Assembly: GCF_001941825.1 (NCBI RefSeq)
Contig: NZ_CP019038.1
Span: 2,046,001-2,110,000, forward strand
Direction of reading: 5' to 3'
Origin: Massilia putida
GTDB lineage: Bacteria > Pseudomonadota > Gammaproteobacteria > Burkholderiales > Burkholderiaceae_D
DNA length: 64,000 nt
The notes under the pieces were generated by a model. That model did no database searches and had not been told where the DNA came from. It saw only the letters and a list, made by a program, of their open reading frames with translations. Numbering within the stretch: position 1 is the first letter of the stretch; each line of letters opens with the position of its first letter. Made by a program: the position numbers and the translations under genes. Shown piece by piece: positions 34,267 to 44,019 of this stretch.

Positions 34267-34691
34267 GCGCGCTCCAGTAGCCGTTGCAGTTCGTCCAGCA
34301 CGGCCGCCGCGGCCACCATCGCCGCCTCGTCGAGCCGCGCGACCGTCGCGCGCCGCAGCGCGGCCGCTTCCGCATGGACCTGTCGCGCGACCGCGTCGCC
34401 ATGCGGCGTCAGCGCGATGCGCTTGACGCGGCGGTCGCCCGGTTCCGCGTCGCGCCGCACGAGGCCGCTTGCGACGAGCCGGTCGAGCGTCGTCACGAGC
34501 GTGGCGCCGTCCACGCCCAGCCGGCGCGCCAGTTCCCGCTGCGACGGCGGCGCCGGGCTGTCCGCCACGGCGGTCAACGCGTTCCAGCCGGCGCTCGTCA
34601 GCCCGTGCGCCTTGAGGTGGCGTTCGAGCGCGAGACGCCACGCGCGCGCGCCGCCTTGCAGGGCTTGCAGGAAACGGTCGTCGGTATTCAT
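34263..34691 (-). CDS. MarR-family regulator of the efflux operon
   Basis: A 142-residue winged-helix regulator. The DNA-binding region is SQRELARRLGVDGATLVTTLDRL with the wing RDAEPGDRRVKRIALT. It is the first gene of the efflux operon and likely its repressor, released by pump substrates. A short inverted repeat (CATG...CATG) surrounds the start codon at 34689-34707 and could be its operator. The 204-base gap to the esterase is AT-rich and is shared by divergent promoters. Confidence 0.88.
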   Translation of the reverse strand: MNTDDRFLQALQGGARAWRLALERHLKAHGLTSAGWNALTAVADSPAPPSQRELARRLGVDGATLVTTLDRLVASGLVRRDAEPGDRRVKRIALTPHGDAVARQVHAEAAALRRATVARLDEAAMVAAAAVLDELQRLLERA

Positions 34692-34895
34692 GTCAGTTAA
34701 ACATGGCTATTCCAATCGTTGGCCCTGCGGATTATCTGCCTGTTATGGCAAATGTGGCCACACACGAAGATTTAGTTGGAGAATTGGTTAATTGGGCATT
34801 GCTCTGGAAAATCACCGTGCTTAAAATCAACTTATTCCGCGAGGCAATCAGTTCTCGGGGAAAAGTGCAAACCCGGTGTCGTTCCAGAGTTTTCC

Positions 34896-36140
34896 ATGCT
34901 TAAAGTCCGCCCTTCCGTTCGCCAACTGACGTCCGCCTTCCTCGCCGCCCTGGCCTTCCTGCCCGGCCTGGCGATCGAACAAGAGTTGCAGCTCGACTAC
35001 CGGATCAATGAACACATCGTCCTGATCCCGGCCGGCCAGGACCACGAGGCACGCCTGGAGACGACCGTGTTCCAGCCGAACGGTCCGGGCCCGTTCCCGC
35101 TCATCATCATCAACCACGGCAAGGACCCGGGCCATCCGAACCTGCAGCCGCGCGACCGCTTCTACCACATGGCGCACGCCTTCGTGGAGCGCGGCTATGC
35201 CGTGATGGTGCCGATGCGCCAGGGCTTCGCCAACTCGACGGGCCATTACCGCGACCACGGCTGCGACATGACCGCCAACGGTTACACGCAGGCCGAGGAC
35301 ATCAAGGACACCCTCGCCTATGCCCGCGACCAGAAATGGGTCGACACGGACCACATCGTCGTCGCCGGCCAGTCGTACGGCGGCCTCGCGACGATGGCGC
35401 TGGGCACCGAAGACCTGCCGGGCGTGCGCGGCCTGATCAACTTCGCCGGCGGCCTGCGCGACGACAGCAACGGCTGCGGCTGGCGCTCGGCGCTCGTCTC
35501 GGCCTTCGCCGAATACGGTGCGCAGAACAAGGTGCCGAGCCTGTGGATGTACGGCCAGAACGATTCGCTGTTCTCGCCGGAACTCGTGGCGCGCATGCAC
35601 GACGCGTTCGAACAGGCCGGCGGCCACGCCCAGCTCGTCGAATACGCCCCGTTCAAGCGGGATTCGCACGGCATGCTCGCCAGCCGCGACGGCCAAAACG
35701 TATGGCTGGCCGATACGATGAAATTCCTGCAGCAGGTCGGCATGCCGACCAGGATCGTGTACAAGGTGCCGGAACCGCCGCAGCCGCAGGCGACCAATTT
35801 CGCCGGCGTGGACGACGTCGACGCCGTGCCCTTCCTCAGCGAGAACGGCAAGCGCGCCTACCGCGAATATCTGACCAAGATGACGCCGCGCGCGTTCGCC
35901 GTGTCGCCCAGCGGCGCGTGGTGCTGGGCCGAGGAAGGCGAGGATCCGGACGCCAGAGCCCTGGCCACCTGCTCGGCCAAGAGCGACAAGCCGTGCCGCC
36001 TGTATTCGGTGGACGAGAACGTCGTGTGGAACCCCGACCTGGCCGAGAAGGCCGCCGTCACGGCATCGAACACGCCGACACCCGCCGGTCCGGGCGATCG
36101 CGCGGTGGGCAATGCGGCCGGGATGACGGTGGCGAACTGA
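34896..36140 (+). CDS. secreted alpha/beta hydrolase (dienelactone-hydrolase-like)
   Basis: A 414-residue exported hydrolase. The hydrophobic N-terminus (residues about 10-27) is a signal peptide or anchor. The nucleophile elbow is VVAGQSYGGLATM with Ser160; PLIIINHGKDPGHP gives the oxyanion strand. A likely acid is in YGQNDSLFSPE and the His in RDSHGML. A second C-terminal domain with two or three cysteine pairs (AWCWAEE, TCSAKSDKPC) is unassigned. No strong RBS before ATG 34896. Followed by a strong terminator. Confidence 0.75.
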   Translation: MLKVRPSVRQLTSAFLAALAFLPGLAIEQELQLDYRINEHIVLIPAGQDHEARLETTVFQPNGPGPFPLIIINHGKDPGHPNLQPRDRFYHMAHAFVERGYAVMVPMRQGFANSTGHYRDHGCDMTANGYTQAEDIKDTLAYARDQKWVDTDHIVVAGQSYGGLATMALGTEDLPGVRGLINFAGGLRDDSNGCGWRSALVSAFAEYGAQNKVPSLWMYGQNDSLFSPELVARMHDAFEQAGGHAQLVEYAPFKRDSHGMLASRDGQNVWLADTMKFLQQVGMPTRIVYKVPEPPQPQATNFAGVDDVDAVPFLSENGKRAYREYLTKMTPRAFAVSPSGAWCWAEEGEDPDARALATCSAKSDKPCRLYSVDENVVWNPDLAEKAAVTASNTPTPAGPGDRAVGNAAGMTVAN

Positions 36141-36158
36141 TCGCCTCGTTGCACGAAC

Positions 36159-36188
36159 AAAACGGCCGCTGGACGGCCGTTTTTTTTT
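36159..36188 (+). terminator. intrinsic terminator after the secreted hydrolase
   Basis: AACGGCCG and CGGCCGTT pair across CTGGA, followed by an uninterrupted run of T residues. A textbook rho-independent terminator. Confidence 0.9.
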
Positions 36189-36250
36189 CGCTCTGCACCA
36201 TGACGGTAGCGTGGGGTATATGTGAGGCCGGTGGCCGCACATACGAACGT

Positions 36251-36313
36251 GCCCACGCGTGACATGTGCGGTTTGTTGGCGTCACGCGTGGGCGGCGGCC
36301 GCCCGCCCTACGC
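36251..36313. repeat. dispersed palindromic intergenic repeat, copy 3
   Basis: GCCCACGCGTGAC (36251-36263) and GTCACGCGTGGGC (36281-36293) are a perfect 13-base inverted repeat. The right side continues as GGCGGCCGCC and ends CGCCCTAC (36304-36311), which matches the GTAGGG border of the other copies in reverse. Confidence 0.65.
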
Positions 36314-36462
36314 ACAACGAACCCGGGCGTAGTGCGCACAAGCAACACCGGTGCGGATGTGTTGCGTCGCAGCAGCCGTTTCGCCGTCCCGGTCGAGGCA
36401 GCGCAAATGTCGCGCCGCATATCAAACCGACAATGGGCTCGCCACGTCCAATGGAGAGCCAC

Positions 36463-37662
36463 ATGTTGCGACTGACAAAAACCTGCGCCTGCGCGCTGCT
36501 GGCGCTCGCGCCATTGCTGTGCGCGCCCGTCCGCGCCGCGAATAACGATCCCGTCGTGCTCGTGCACGGCGTACTCGGCTTCGGCCCCGAATCGCACCCG
36601 CTCGGCAGCTTCCTCTACTGGGGCGGCTACGGCAACATCGCCGCGCACCTGGCCGTCTACCACGGCCCGCATACCATCTTCACGGCCCAGGTCGGCGCGA
36701 TCGCATCGAACTGGGACCGCGCCGCCGAGCTGTATGCCCAGATCAAGGGCGGCTGCGTCGACTACGGCGCCCACCACGTGGCGCGCTACGGCTATCCGGG
36801 CCAGCCGCAAAAGCCGGCCGGCAAGTGCTGGGCGGCCGATCCCGCCAACAATCCCGAGAATTACCCGCTCGCGTTCTACCCGCAATGGGATGCCGCGCAC
36901 CCGGTCCACATGATCGGCCACAGCCAGGGCGGCACGACGATCCGCGCCCTGATCCAGTTGCTGGAGCACGGCTCGCCGGACGGCGACGAGGGCGGCGGCG
37001 AACTCTACAAGGGCGGCAAGGTCGGCTGGATCAAGAGCGTCGTCACGATCTCGGCGCCGCACGATGGCACCACGTTGCGCGACGCCGTGCTGGACGTGCT
37101 GCCGAACCTGCGCAGCCCCTTGCGCGACATCCTCGACAACGAACTGGCCCACTGGGAACTGGCGCCCGACGGCGCGCGCGAATTCAACCGCTGGGCACTG
37201 ACTTCACCCTCGGTCTATTACTTTTCGGTGGGCACGCTGGCCACGGAGGCCGGCGCGTGGTGCTGCAACGGGACGGACCGTATCCTCGCGCCGGTACAGA
37301 ACACGGCGTTCCAGTATCCGCGGGCCGACATGATTCCGTACTTCAAGCTGTTCGCCGGCGAATGGATCGTCGGCTCGCTGGCCCAGCCGGGCATGGGCTC
37401 GTACACGCAGTACGCGCCGGGCCGGGTGCGCATCGACAGCGCGTGGTTCCCGAACGACGGCGTCGTCAACACAGTGAGCATGCGCGCGCCCAGCGGGCAT
37501 CCGGTGCGCGATTACGACGGCAAGGCCGTGCGCGGGATGTGGAATTTCCTCGGCAATTACCGGGGCTACGACCATTTCGATATCTTGAACTGGCCGAACA
37601 ACGGGCCGTCCGCCGACCCGATCTACGAACGGATCAGCGACATCATCTTCAATCTCGATTGA
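36463..37662 (+). CDS. secreted lipase, family I.5-like
   Basis: A 399-residue lipase with a signal peptide (1 to about 25, cleaved near VRAANN). The order of motifs follows the Geobacillus/Staphylococcus I.5 lipases: NDPVVLVHGVLGFG (oxyanion), WGGYGNIAAHL, SNWDRAAELYAQIKGG, VDYGAHHVARYG, then GHSQGG with Ser154. Asp in FPNDGVVN and His in RGYDHFDIL complete the triad. ATG 36463 is chosen because GGAG lies just upstream; ATG 36451 is possible. It hydrolyses long-chain triglycerides outside the cell. Its stop abuts that of the convergent kinase gene. Confidence 0.85.
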   Translation: MLRLTKTCACALLALAPLLCAPVRAANNDPVVLVHGVLGFGPESHPLGSFLYWGGYGNIAAHLAVYHGPHTIFTAQVGAIASNWDRAAELYAQIKGGCVDYGAHHVARYGYPGQPQKPAGKCWAADPANNPENYPLAFYPQWDAAHPVHMIGHSQGGTTIRALIQLLEHGSPDGDEGGGELYKGGKVGWIKSVVTISAPHDGTTLRDAVLDVLPNLRSPLRDILDNELAHWELAPDGAREFNRWALTSPSVYYFSVGTLATEAGAWCCNGTDRILAPVQNTAFQYPRADMIPYFKLFAGEWIVGSLAQPGMGSYTQYAPGRVRIDSAWFPNDGVVNTVSMRAPSGHPVRDYDGKAVRGMWNFLGNYRGYDHFDILNWPNNGPSADPIYERISDIIFNLD

Positions 37663-39567
37663 TCACATCGCCGTGCGCAAGGTCCGCGCCAGGTCCGACA
37701 AGCGGTATGGCTTGTTGACGAACGCGAACTCGTTGAGGTCGACGCCGTGCCGCTGCTTGAGCGCCGGCAGCGGGTAACCGGACGCGAGCATGATCTTTGT
37801 GCGCGGATAATGCTCGCGCGTAAAGCTGGCCAGTTCGATGCCGTTCATCCCGTTCGGCATCACGACGTCGGTGAACAGGATGTCGACGTCGCCCTGCTCC
37901 ATCACGTCGATCGCTTCCTGGCCGCTGGCCGCCGTGACGACGTCGTAGCCCATGCTGGTGAACAGCGACGCGGCCACGTCCATCAGGTCCGGCTCGTCCT
38001 CGACGATCAGCACGCGCTCCGTATGCTCGGCGCGCGCCTCCTCGATGGTGTTCACCGCCGCCGGCAGGTAGATGGAGATGGTCGTGCCCTCGCCCGGCTT
38101 GCTGTCGATGGCGACCTCGCCGCCCGACTGCTTGATGAAGCCGTACACCTGCGACAGGCCCAGGCCCGTGCCCTTGCCGACCTCCTTCGTCGTGAAGAAC
38201 GGCTCGAAGGCGCGCGCCACCACCTCGGGCGGCATGCCGGTGCCCGTGTCGCTCACCGTCACGCGCACGTATTCGCCCGGCGCGAGGCCGACCGGCTGCT
38301 GGCCGTCGGCCACGACGTTGGCCGTCGCGATCGTCAGGCGGCCGCCGTCGGGCATCGCGTCGCGCGCGTTGACGACGAGGTTCAACAATGCCGATTCGAA
38401 ACGCGCGCTGTCGATCATGGCGCTGTGGGCCTTGCGGTCCAGGTCGATCACGAAGTCGATGCTCGGGTTGCCGGCGCGGCGCAGCACGGTCTCGAAGCCG
38501 CGGATGATGCCGTTGAGGTTGCGCGCCTCGGCCTGCAGCGGCTGCTGGCGCGCGAACGCGAGCAGCTGCTGGGTCAGGCGCGCGCCGCGGTCGATCGCGC
38601 GGCGCATCGATTCCAGCGTGCGCGTATCGCCGTCGCCCCGCTGCAGGCTCAGCACTTCCAGGCCGCTCGACAGCACCGACAGCAGGTTGTTGAAGTCGTG
38701 CGCGACGCCGCCCGTGAGCTGGCCGATCGATTCCATCTTCTGCGCCTGGTACAGCGCGATATTGGCTTTTTCCAGGGCCTCGTCGGCCTTCTTTTTCTCC
38801 GTCAGGTCACGCGTGATCTTGGCGAAGCCGAGCAGTTCGCCGTCGTCGCCGCGGATCGCGTCGAGCACGGCATGGGCCCAGAAACGCGAGCCGTCCTTGC
38901 GTACGCGCCAGCCCTCGGATTCGTAGCGGCCCGCCGTGGCGGCCGTCTCCAGCGCATGCCTGGGCGCGCCCGTGGCCTGGTCTTCCGGCGTGTAGAAGCG
39001 CGAGAAATGGCTGCCGATGATCTCGAACTGGCTGTAACCCTTGATGCGCTCGGCGCCCGGGTTCCAGTTGGTGACGGTGCCTTCCGGCGACAGCATGAAC
39101 AGCGCGTAGTCGGTCACGCCGTTCACCAGCAGGCGGAACCGCTGCTCGCTCTCGCGCAGCGCATCTTCGGCGCGCTTGCGCTCGGTGACGTCGCGCGTGA
39201 CTTTCGCAAAACCCAGCAGGACGCCTTCCTCGTTGTAGATCGGATCGATGACGACGTGGGCCCAGAAGCGCGAGCCGTCCTTGCGCACGCGCCAGCCTTC
39301 GGCCTCGTACTTGCCCTCCGCCAGCGCGATCGACAGCGCCCGCGCGGGCTTGCCCGCTTCGCGATCTTCCGGCGTGTAGAAGCGCGAGAAGTGTTCGCCC
39401 AGGATCTCCTGGGCGACATAGCCCTTGAAACGGTTGGCGCCGGCATTCCAGCTGCTGACGTAGCCGTTCGGGTCGAGCATGTAGATGGCGTAGTCACTGA
39501 TCCCGGAGATCAGGTACTGGTAGCGCCGCTCGTCGGGCCAGGGTTGCGTATTGGTCAGGTCGTTCAT
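37663..39567 (-). CDS. PAS-PAS hybrid histidine kinase with receiver domain
   Basis: A 634-residue soluble hybrid kinase. Two near-identical PAS/PAC units (about 15-125 and 140-250) share the pattern NAGANRFKGY/NPGAERIKGY and GSHFSRFYTPEDQ. HisKA follows with GQLTGGVAHDFNNLLSVLSSG, then HATPase_c (GTGMPPEV, GLGLSQVYGF) and a C-terminal receiver with LFTDVVMPNGMNG. No transmembrane segment, so the signal is sensed in the cytoplasm. The duplicated PAS modules suggest internal duplication. Signal and partner unknown. Confidence 0.9.
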   Translation of the reverse strand: MNDLTNTQPWPDERRYQYLISGISDYAIYMLDPNGYVSSWNAGANRFKGYVAQEILGEHFSRFYTPEDREAGKPARALSIALAEGKYEAEGWRVRKDGSRFWAHVVIDPIYNEEGVLLGFAKVTRDVTERKRAEDALRESEQRFRLLVNGVTDYALFMLSPEGTVTNWNPGAERIKGYSQFEIIGSHFSRFYTPEDQATGAPRHALETAATAGRYESEGWRVRKDGSRFWAHAVLDAIRGDDGELLGFAKITRDLTEKKKADEALEKANIALYQAQKMESIGQLTGGVAHDFNNLLSVLSSGLEVLSLQRGDGDTRTLESMRRAIDRGARLTQQLLAFARQQPLQAEARNLNGIIRGFETVLRRAGNPSIDFVIDLDRKAHSAMIDSARFESALLNLVVNARDAMPDGGRLTIATANVVADGQQPVGLAPGEYVRVTVSDTGTGMPPEVVARAFEPFFTTKEVGKGTGLGLSQVYGFIKQSGGEVAIDSKPGEGTTISIYLPAAVNTIEEARAEHTERVLIVEDEPDLMDVAASLFTSMGYDVVTAASGQEAIDVMEQGDVDILFTDVVMPNGMNGIELASFTREHYPRTKIMLASGYPLPALKQRHGVDLNEFAFVNKPYRLSDLARTLRTAM

Positions 39568-39758
39568 TACTGCGGTTATCGTGGGCCGAAAGGTGGAGGA
39601 AACCAGCCCATCATACACCCCAGGAAAAATGCCTGCGCGCGTTGCAATTAACGAATTTTACATTGTCAATTTTCGACATTCAAATCATCAAAATGGCGGC
39701 GTTCTTCGTACATAGTCACAAAAAACCACTAGAATTGATGAGCCAAATACCGCGTGCG

Positions 39759-40625
39759 TCATGTTGCCGCGCTGAACCGTTCGTGGAACCACGCCGCCGT
39801 CGCGTTGTCAGCAGGAAAGAACGATTCCAGGCGCAACTCGTGCACGGTGACGTCGTGCGGGGTGCCGAGCGTCGTGATGGTCGTGAACAGGTTCAGTTCC
39901 GCGCCCTCGTGCGCGATCGTCAGCGGCAGGAACGGCAGCGCACGCCGGTCGAGGTTCGGCACCGGGCTTTCCGCGGCGGCCGCCATCCCCGGCAAGGCGG
40001 ACAACTCGGCCAGCAGCTTTGTCGCCTCGCTGCCCGGGCCGTCGGCCATGGCTTCGCGCTGGATCCACAAGAGGCTGTCGGCGCACACGGCCTGCCAGTT
40101 GACGAGGCGCGGCCGCAAACCGGCGGGGTCGAGCATCAGGCGCAGCACGTTGATGGAGCCGTCGCGCGGGATGGCCGCATCAAGAGGCAGGCCGAGCAGC
40201 CACCTCATGAAACCGGCGGCGGGCTCGTTGAACCTCACGAGATTCCACAACCGGTCCACGACGAGGGCGGGAAACGGCGCCTGCTGGCGCAGCATGAAGT
40301 CGAGCGCCCGCATGACGGACGACAGCTCCGGGTCGGACAGGCTGCGCTCCTGGTAGGCGGGCGCGAAGCCGGCCGCCAGCAGCATCGCGTTGCGCTGGCG
40401 CAGCGGCACGTCGAGGACGAGGCCGAGCTTGAGGACCAGGTCGCGGCTCGGCTGGGCGCGTCCGCTTTCCAGGAAGCTCAGGTGGCGCTGCGACACGCCG
40501 CCGTCCACGGCCAGCCGCAGCTGGCTGTAGCCGCGCCGGGTGCGCCAGTAGCGCAGTGCGGAGCCGAAGTCGCTGAAGTACCCGTCGCCGCGCGCCTGCG
40601 TCGCGTCCGCGTGTCCGTCCTGCAT
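39759..40625 (-). CDS. XRE-family regulator with MmyB-like ligand domain
   Basis: A 288-residue regulator. The N-terminal helix-turn-helix (about 17-75) reads ALRYWRTRRGYSQLRLAV and SQRHLSFLESGRAQPSRD. The C-terminal domain (about 105-285) begins with APFPALVVDRLWNLVRFN and matches the MmyB-like ligand-binding group, which may bind fatty acids or other small molecules. AAGGAGG precedes the ATG. It lies 28 bases downstream of the alpha/beta hydrolase gene and probably regulates it. Confidence 0.88.
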   Translation of the reverse strand: MQDGHADATQARGDGYFSDFGSALRYWRTRRGYSQLRLAVDGGVSQRHLSFLESGRAQPSRDLVLKLGLVLDVPLRQRNAMLLAAGFAPAYQERSLSDPELSSVMRALDFMLRQQAPFPALVVDRLWNLVRFNEPAAGFMRWLLGLPLDAAIPRDGSINVLRLMLDPAGLRPRLVNWQAVCADSLLWIQREAMADGPGSEATKLLAELSALPGMAAAAESPVPNLDRRALPFLPLTIAHEGAELNLFTTITTLGTPHDVTVHELRLESFFPADNATAAWFHERFSAAT

Positions 40626-40653
40626 GGCGCCTCCTTGATGTAAAGGCATCAAT

Positions 40654-41502
40654 TTAGACCTCGGCGCGGATGAACTCAAGCAACTCGCCGTTGACCTGCT
40701 CCACATGGGTGAGGAACATGCCGTGCGCCGCGTCTTCGTAGATGACGAGGCGGCAGTCTGGCACGAGGGCGTTTGTCCTGCGGGCCGTCAGGTCGAGCGG
40801 CGCGGTCACGTCGAGGGCACCGGCGATCAACAGGACTGGCACGTCGACCGCTTCCAGCTCCGCCCCCATGTCGGACGCCTGCACGGCCACGTGGCAGTCG
40901 TGCAGAGCCTGCAGCGAACATTGCAGGGCCATCTGCGCGAGCCAATCCCGCATGCGCGGGCCGGCGCCGGGGACGAACGGCTCGACGTTCTCGTCGATCC
41001 AGCGCGGGAAGTCGTGCAGCAGCTGCGTGCTGCGGAACTGTTCCAGCAGGGCCGGGTCGACCCCGTTCGGATTCGATGCGGACAGCGCGATCCCCGGCGT
41101 CATCGGCCCGAGCAGCGCCACCTGCCGCACCCGCGCGCTGCCGTGGCGCGTGAGGTAGCGCACGATCTCGTTGCAGCCCATCGAGTGGCCGACCAGCACG
41201 ACGTCGCGCAGGTCGAGCGCTTCGACGACGGCCGCGATGTCGTCGGCCAGCGTGTCGATGTCGTAGCCGCCGCCCGGGTCGGACGAGCGGCCGTGGCCAC
41301 GCCGGTCGAAGGCGATGCAGCGCAGGCCCCGGCGCGCCAGCGCCATCATCTGGTAGCTCCAGGAATCGGAGCACAGCGACCAGGCGGACACGAACAGCAC
41401 GGGACGGCCCCTGCCCCAGTCGCGGTAGTACAGGTTGACGTCGCCGGCGATGATGGTGTTCGGCGCGCTCGTATAGGCACGGGTGTGGCGGGAGGTGGTC
41501 AT
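40654..41502 (-). CDS. alpha/beta hydrolase (haloperoxidase/esterase type)
   Basis: A 282-residue hydrolase. The oxyanion region is PVLFVSAWSLCSDSW, the nucleophile elbow VVLVGHSMGCNEIVRY, the acid Asp in LLIAGALDVTAPLD and the His in YEDAAHGMFLTHVE. CIAFDRRGHGRSSDPGG is typical of the non-heme chloroperoxidase-like branch. AAGGAAA precedes ATG 41502. The substrate is not predictable. It is cotranscribed with the XRE regulator. Confidence 0.85.
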   Translation of the reverse strand: MTTSRHTRAYTSAPNTIIAGDVNLYYRDWGRGRPVLFVSAWSLCSDSWSYQMMALARRGLRCIAFDRRGHGRSSDPGGGYDIDTLADDIAAVVEALDLRDVVLVGHSMGCNEIVRYLTRHGSARVRQVALLGPMTPGIALSASNPNGVDPALLEQFRSTQLLHDFPRWIDENVEPFVPGAGPRMRDWLAQMALQCSLQALHDCHVAVQASDMGAELEAVDVPVLLIAGALDVTAPLDLTARRTNALVPDCRLVIYEDAAHGMFLTHVEQVNGELLEFIRAEV

Positions 41503-41756
41503 GGTCGTTTCCTTCGGTGGGTTGACGATGGGACCAGTGTGCCCGCCGGCGCGCAGCGCGGCGATTACCTCCCAGGTAATGACGGCAGCATCATGCGTGA
41601 GCGCAATTCGCCGGATTCGCGCCCAAATCGACGAGGTATCGTTGCAATATTGCCGCATTCACCCCGCATACTCAAATACCGGAAATAATTGACGTTTGAC
41701 TTTTCTTGTAAAATGCATGGCTTGTAACCCGACGTTTCGATCCCTGTTCCCGATCC

Positions 41757-44000
41757 ATGACCCAGGCCGTCACCGCACCCGTACTCGACCTGTCGACCTG
41801 CGACAAGGAACCGATCCGCACGCCCGGCAGCATCCAGCCGCATGGTTTCCTGCTGACCCTGGCGCCCGACCTGACCGTGCTGCAGGCGAGCGCCAATCTG
41901 GGCGACTGGTCCGGCGTGCCGGCGAACGCCGCCATCGGCCGTCCGCTGGCGGACGCGATCGGCGAGGAGGCCGCGCGGCGCCTCGCGCCCGAGCTCGCGG
42001 CCGACCTGGGCCAGCGGCCGTTCTACGTGGGCACGGTCACGACGGGCAACGACCGCCACTTCGACGTGCTCGCCCACCAATGGGACGGCGTCATCAATGC
42101 CGAATTCGAAGCGGTCGACCGCGCGGAACCGGCCGATTTCCGCCATCTGTATCCGCTGATCGGCGACTTCCTGCACAAGGTGAACGACTCGAGCAGCATC
42201 GAATCGCTGGCGGCCCTCGCGTGCCAGCACGTGCGCTCGGTGACGGGCTTCGGGCGCGTACTCGTGTACCGGTTCGACGCCGACGGCCACGGCCACGTGA
42301 TGGCGGAAGCGCGCGACGAACGCTACCACTCGTACATGGGGCAGCACTTTCCGGCGTCGGACATCCCGGTCCAGGCGCGCGAGCTGTACAAGCTGTCGCG
42401 CATCCGCCTGATCCAGGATGCCACCTACACGCCGGCGCCGCTGGTGCCGCCGCTGAACCCCGTCACGGGCAAGCCCAACGACCTGTCGTTCGCCGCGCTG
42501 CGCAGCGTCTCGCCCGTGCATTTGCAGTACATGCGGAACATGAACACGCTGGCGTCGATGTCCGTGTCGCTGATGGTCAGGGGCGAGCTGTGGGGCCTGA
42601 TCTCGTGCCACAACGAAGGCCCGACGCCGGTCGCGTTCGAGAAGCGCACGGCGTGCGAGCAGCTGGGCCAGATCCTCGCGCTGTGCATCGAGTCGCGCGA
42701 GGACGCGGCCGACCTGCAGTTCCGCCTCGAAGTGCGGCGCACGATGGTGTCGATGCTGGCCGGCCTGACGCAGGGCAGCGACTTCATCGAGAACCTGTCC
42801 AGCGTCTTCCCCGACCTGCTGCGCTTCGCGCGCGCGTCGGGGGTGGCGATCATGGTCGACGACCGCATCCTGACGTATGGCGACACGCCGGAACAGGACG
42901 ACATCCTGGCCCTCGTCAACTGGCTGACGCTGCACGACCACGGCGACGTGTTCCACACGGATAAGCTGTCGGCGCTGTACCCGCCGGCGGAACGCATGAT
43001 CCGCAACGCCAGCGGCCTGCTCGCGATGCCTATTTCGCGCATCCACAAGCACTACCTGCTGTGGTTCCGTCCGGAGTGGGTGCACACCATCGAGTGGGCC
43101 GGCAATCCGCATTCCAAAGCGCCGGCGCCCGGCGCGCCGACGCAGCTGTCGCCGCGCACGAGCTTTGCCGCGTGGCGCGAGACGATCCACGGCACGAGCC
43201 TGCCGTGGCACGGGGGCGAGATCGAAATGGCGCTGGAATTCCGCACCGCCCTGCTCGGCATCGCACTGGAACGCGCCGAGCAGATGGCCGAACTGGCCGA
43301 GGAACTGGGGCGCGCCAACAAGGAACTGGAAGCGTTCTCGTACTCGGTGTCGCACGACCTGCGCGCGCCGCTGCGCCACATCGTCGGATTCGCCGACCTG
43401 CTGCTCGAATCGGCCGGCAGCGAAGACGCCCAGCAGCGCCAGCGCTTCCTTAAAAACATCAAGGATGCGGCGCGCCTGGCCGGCAAGCTCGTCGACGACC
43501 TGCTGTCGTTCTCGCAGATGGGCCGGGCCTCGCTGCGCCCGACGACGGTCGACATGAACGACCTGGTGGCGGCCTGCCTCGACAAGCTGGCGCTGGAAAC
43601 GCGCGGCCGCAACATTGAGTGGGACATCGGCCCGCTGCCCACGATCTGCGCCGACCCGACGTTCCTGCACCTGGCCATGTTCAACCTGCTGTCGAACGCC
43701 GTCAAGTTCACGGGCCAGCGCGATCCGGCCGTGATCCGCGTAGTCGCCGAAGACCATCCGATGGAAACGGTCTTCCACGTGGCGGACAACGGCGCCGGCT
43801 TCAATATGGAATACGTCCACAAGCTGTTCGGCGTATTCCAGCGCCTGCACCGGATGGAAGACTTCCAGGGCACGGGCATCGGCCTGGCCAACGTGCGCCG
43901 CATCGTCGAGCGCCACAACGGCCGCGTCTGGGCCCATGCCGTGCAGGGCGAAGGCGCGACGTTCTCGTTCGCGCTCCCGAAACAGCATCCCCAACATTGA
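41757..44000 (+). CDS. bphP: bacteriophytochrome histidine kinase
   Basis: A 747-residue red/far-red photoreceptor. The N-terminal PAS domain holds the biliverdin-binding Cys15 in LSTCDKEPIRTPGSIQ. The GAF domain (about 140-310) has the chromophore-contact motif HFPASDIPVQARELY. The PHY domain (to about 500) has the tongue motif SPRTSFAAWRE. HisKA contains FSYSVSHDLRAPLRH and HATPase_c contains GTGIGLANVRRIV. The heme oxygenase that makes biliverdin is not adjacent. The response regulator gene follows after 19 bases. Confidence 0.93.
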   Translation: MTQAVTAPVLDLSTCDKEPIRTPGSIQPHGFLLTLAPDLTVLQASANLGDWSGVPANAAIGRPLADAIGEEAARRLAPELAADLGQRPFYVGTVTTGNDRHFDVLAHQWDGVINAEFEAVDRAEPADFRHLYPLIGDFLHKVNDSSSIESLAALACQHVRSVTGFGRVLVYRFDADGHGHVMAEARDERYHSYMGQHFPASDIPVQARELYKLSRIRLIQDATYTPAPLVPPLNPVTGKPNDLSFAALRSVSPVHLQYMRNMNTLASMSVSLMVRGELWGLISCHNEGPTPVAFEKRTACEQLGQILALCIESREDAADLQFRLEVRRTMVSMLAGLTQGSDFIENLSSVFPDLLRFARASGVAIMVDDRILTYGDTPEQDDILALVNWLTLHDHGDVFHTDKLSALYPPAERMIRNASGLLAMPISRIHKHYLLWFRPEWVHTIEWAGNPHSKAPAPGAPTQLSPRTSFAAWRETIHGTSLPWHGGEIEMALEFRTALLGIALERAEQMAELAEELGRANKELEAFSYSVSHDLRAPLRHIVGFADLLLESAGSEDAQQRQRFLKNIKDAARLAGKLVDDLLSFSQMGRASLRPTTVDMNDLVAACLDKLALETRGRNIEWDIGPLPTICADPTFLHLAMFNLLSNAVKFTGQRDPAVIRVVAEDHPMETVFHVADNGAGFNMEYVHKLFGVFQRLHRMEDFQGTGIGLANVRRIVERHNGRVWAHAVQGEGATFSFALPKQHPQH

Positions 44001-44019
44001 ACGTTATTCAAAAGTACTC

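Larger units (their letters stand above)
36141..36462. other. intergenic region with terminator and palindromic repeats
   Basis: A 322-base stretch. It contains the terminator (36159-36188), a hairpin TATGTG-GGCC/GGCC-CACATA (36219-36243) and the palindromic repeat (36251-36313). The rest, up to the lipase start, shows nothing clear beyond probable promoter sequence. Confidence 0.6.

Noticed and set aside
34703..34903. 66-residue frame in the AT-rich gap before the secreted hydrolase
   Set aside because: No ribosome site, no similarity and no coding-type base use; it is better read as promoter region.
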